A stretch of DNA of 64,000 bases, taken from Glycomyces lechevalierae (lineage in GTDB: Bacteria; Actinomycetota; Actinomycetes; Mycobacteriales; Micromonosporaceae). The position numbers and the translations under genes were made by a program. Shown piece after piece: positions 63,316 through 64,000 of the stretch (its first letter is position 1; each line of letters starts with the position of its first letter). Under the pieces are notes generated by a model. It did not search any database. It was not told the origin of the DNA and saw only the letters and a program-made list of their open reading frames with translations. Where the stretch lies: contig NZ_JAPZVQ010000002.1 in the NCBI RefSeq assembly GCF_027622945.1, positions 504,637 to 568,636 on the forward strand. Reading direction: 5' to 3'.

Positions 63316-64000
63316 ATGGCCCACTGCAACACCCACACCACTCCGGCCCTCTCCCCCGCCTCGATCCTCCCTGCTTCTGCTGACCGCCGTTCTCAGGCAG
63401 CGGCGATCCGTTCGGCCCTCGATGAAGCCGCTGCCGGTATCAATGCCTTCCACTCCCAGGTCCTCTCCTCCGTGATCGCCATGAAGGAGCAGGGTCTGCA
63501 CCGCTCCGAGTTCGGGTTCTCCGCCCTCAGGGACCTCCTGCTCTCCCAGTTCGACTTCACGTTCAACACGGCAGGATCCATCGCGGCCATCGCCCGGCTC
63601 TCCGGGAAGTTCCGGATCCTGGCCAAAGCGGCAACGACAGGAACAGCCAGGATCGACCAGGTCGCCTATGCCGTCCGCCAACTCGACCAGACCCCGGCCA
63701 TGCGCCTGTTCGCCCGCACCCCCTTCAGGACCCCGGTCTCCTCCCCCTTCGACCCGGACATCCTGTGCGCCACGCCTGAGGCGATGGTCGCTGAGTACTG
63801 CGCCCATGCTTCCTTCAAAGACCTCAGGCGGCATCTGGATGAGCTGTGGGCGTCGATCGCCGAAGAGACCGAACTGTTCGACGAGTTGGGTGAGCAGTCC
63901 CTCCAGCGCCTCGAACTGACCGAGACCGGCAACGGCATGTGGCACCTCGAAGGCACCCTCTCAGAGGCGACCGGTCGGCTGTTGGACAAGTACTTGAAGA
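63316..64000 (+). CDS. DUF222 (13E12 repeat) family protein, N-terminal part
   Basis: The gene runs off the right edge after 228 codons. The helical region from about residue 28 (ALDEAAAGINAFHSQVLSSVIAMKEQGL) through ARIDQVAYAVRQLDQTPAMRLF and LELTETGNGMWHLEGTLSEATGRLLDKYLK matches DUF222, which normally precedes an HNH endonuclease domain; that part would lie outside the window. Family members are scattered and multi-copy in actinobacteria and often lie near mobile elements. More serine and AT-ending codons than neighbours. Confidence 0.78.
   Translation, partial: MAHCNTHTTPALSPASILPASADRRSQAAAIRSALDEAAAGINAFHSQVLSSVIAMKEQGLHRSEFGFSALRDLLLSQFDFTFNTAGSIAAIARLSGKFRILAKAATTGTARIDQVAYAVRQLDQTPAMRLFARTPFRTPVSSPFDPDILCATPEAMVAEYCAHASFKDLRRHLDELWASIAEETELFDELGEQSLQRLELTETGNGMWHLEGTLSEATGRLLDKYLK

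Overview
The window is a gene-dense, high-GC segment of an actinobacterial chromosome. Support for this comes from strong G/C third-position bias, frequent GTG/TTG starts, many genes with a TANNNT -10 box only 6-9 bases before the start codon (leaderless pattern), an ergothioneine methyltransferase (EgtD), an acyl-CoA carboxylase beta/epsilon pair, and the CysM-CysO-Mec cysteine module next to murI, a layout known from Mycobacterium tuberculosis. A YxxxD-tagged type VII secretion-like protein with YbaB-like partners, a Spo0M homologue and an EXLDI-family protein suggest a filamentous or Glycomyces-like actinomycete. The genus is inference only. No rRNA, tRNA, CRISPR array, insertion sequence or replication origin was found.

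Layout. 1-3.6 kb: a partial OhrR-type MarR regulator with twin operators, a TetR/membrane-protein divergon, ychF and an SDR. 3.6-6.5 kb: a degenerate pterin-dehydratase-like protein, a Nudix hydrolase and a D-aminoacylase-type amidohydrolase. 6.5-9.6 kb: a four-gene operon with a type VII-like exported protein, a membrane protein with duplicated beta domains and two YbaB-like proteins. 9.7-16.2 kb: a sugar ABC importer, ROK regulator, SDR and D-galactonate dehydratase, read as a galactose/galactonate catabolic locus. 16.2-24.4 kb: housekeeping (DUF1542-type protein, rmuC, ispH, xseAB, DUF4245, PfkB kinase, egtD, histidine phosphatase). 24.4-33.3 kb: acetyltransferases, methyltransferase, lysoplasmalogenase, phosphotransferase, a tandem-repeat proline-rich protein, a HelD/HelR helicase and a MerR/DUF2306 divergon. 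33.3-43.9 kb: sulfotransferase, thioredoxin-like protein, cytosine-deaminase-like/GntR divergon, maf, accE, NYN protein, accD divergent from birA, LuxR-type regulator, PH-domain protein, GtrA. 44.0-49.8 kb: an unusual sigma factor fused to a zinc anti-sigma domain, membrane helices and a large extracellular region, then a SepX-like protein, trmB and dgt. 49.8-57.3 kb: DUF3352 protein, MBL hydrolase, murI, cysM, cysO, mec, pncB. 57.4-64 kb: spo0M, an EXLDI/drug-exporter/FAD-monooxygenase/MarR island containing an odd inverted-repeat and homopolymer patch, and a truncated DUF222 gene at the right edge.

The items that best repay follow-up are the one-polypeptide sigma/anti-sigma/sensor protein (44048-46558), the EXLDI resistance island with its two long palindromic operators (58298-62965), and the type VII-like/YbaB operon (6535-9632). 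Local regulation is unusually readable: most regulator genes here (OhrR, TetR, ROK, MerR, GntR, MarR) sit next to clear inverted repeats overlapping promoter elements.
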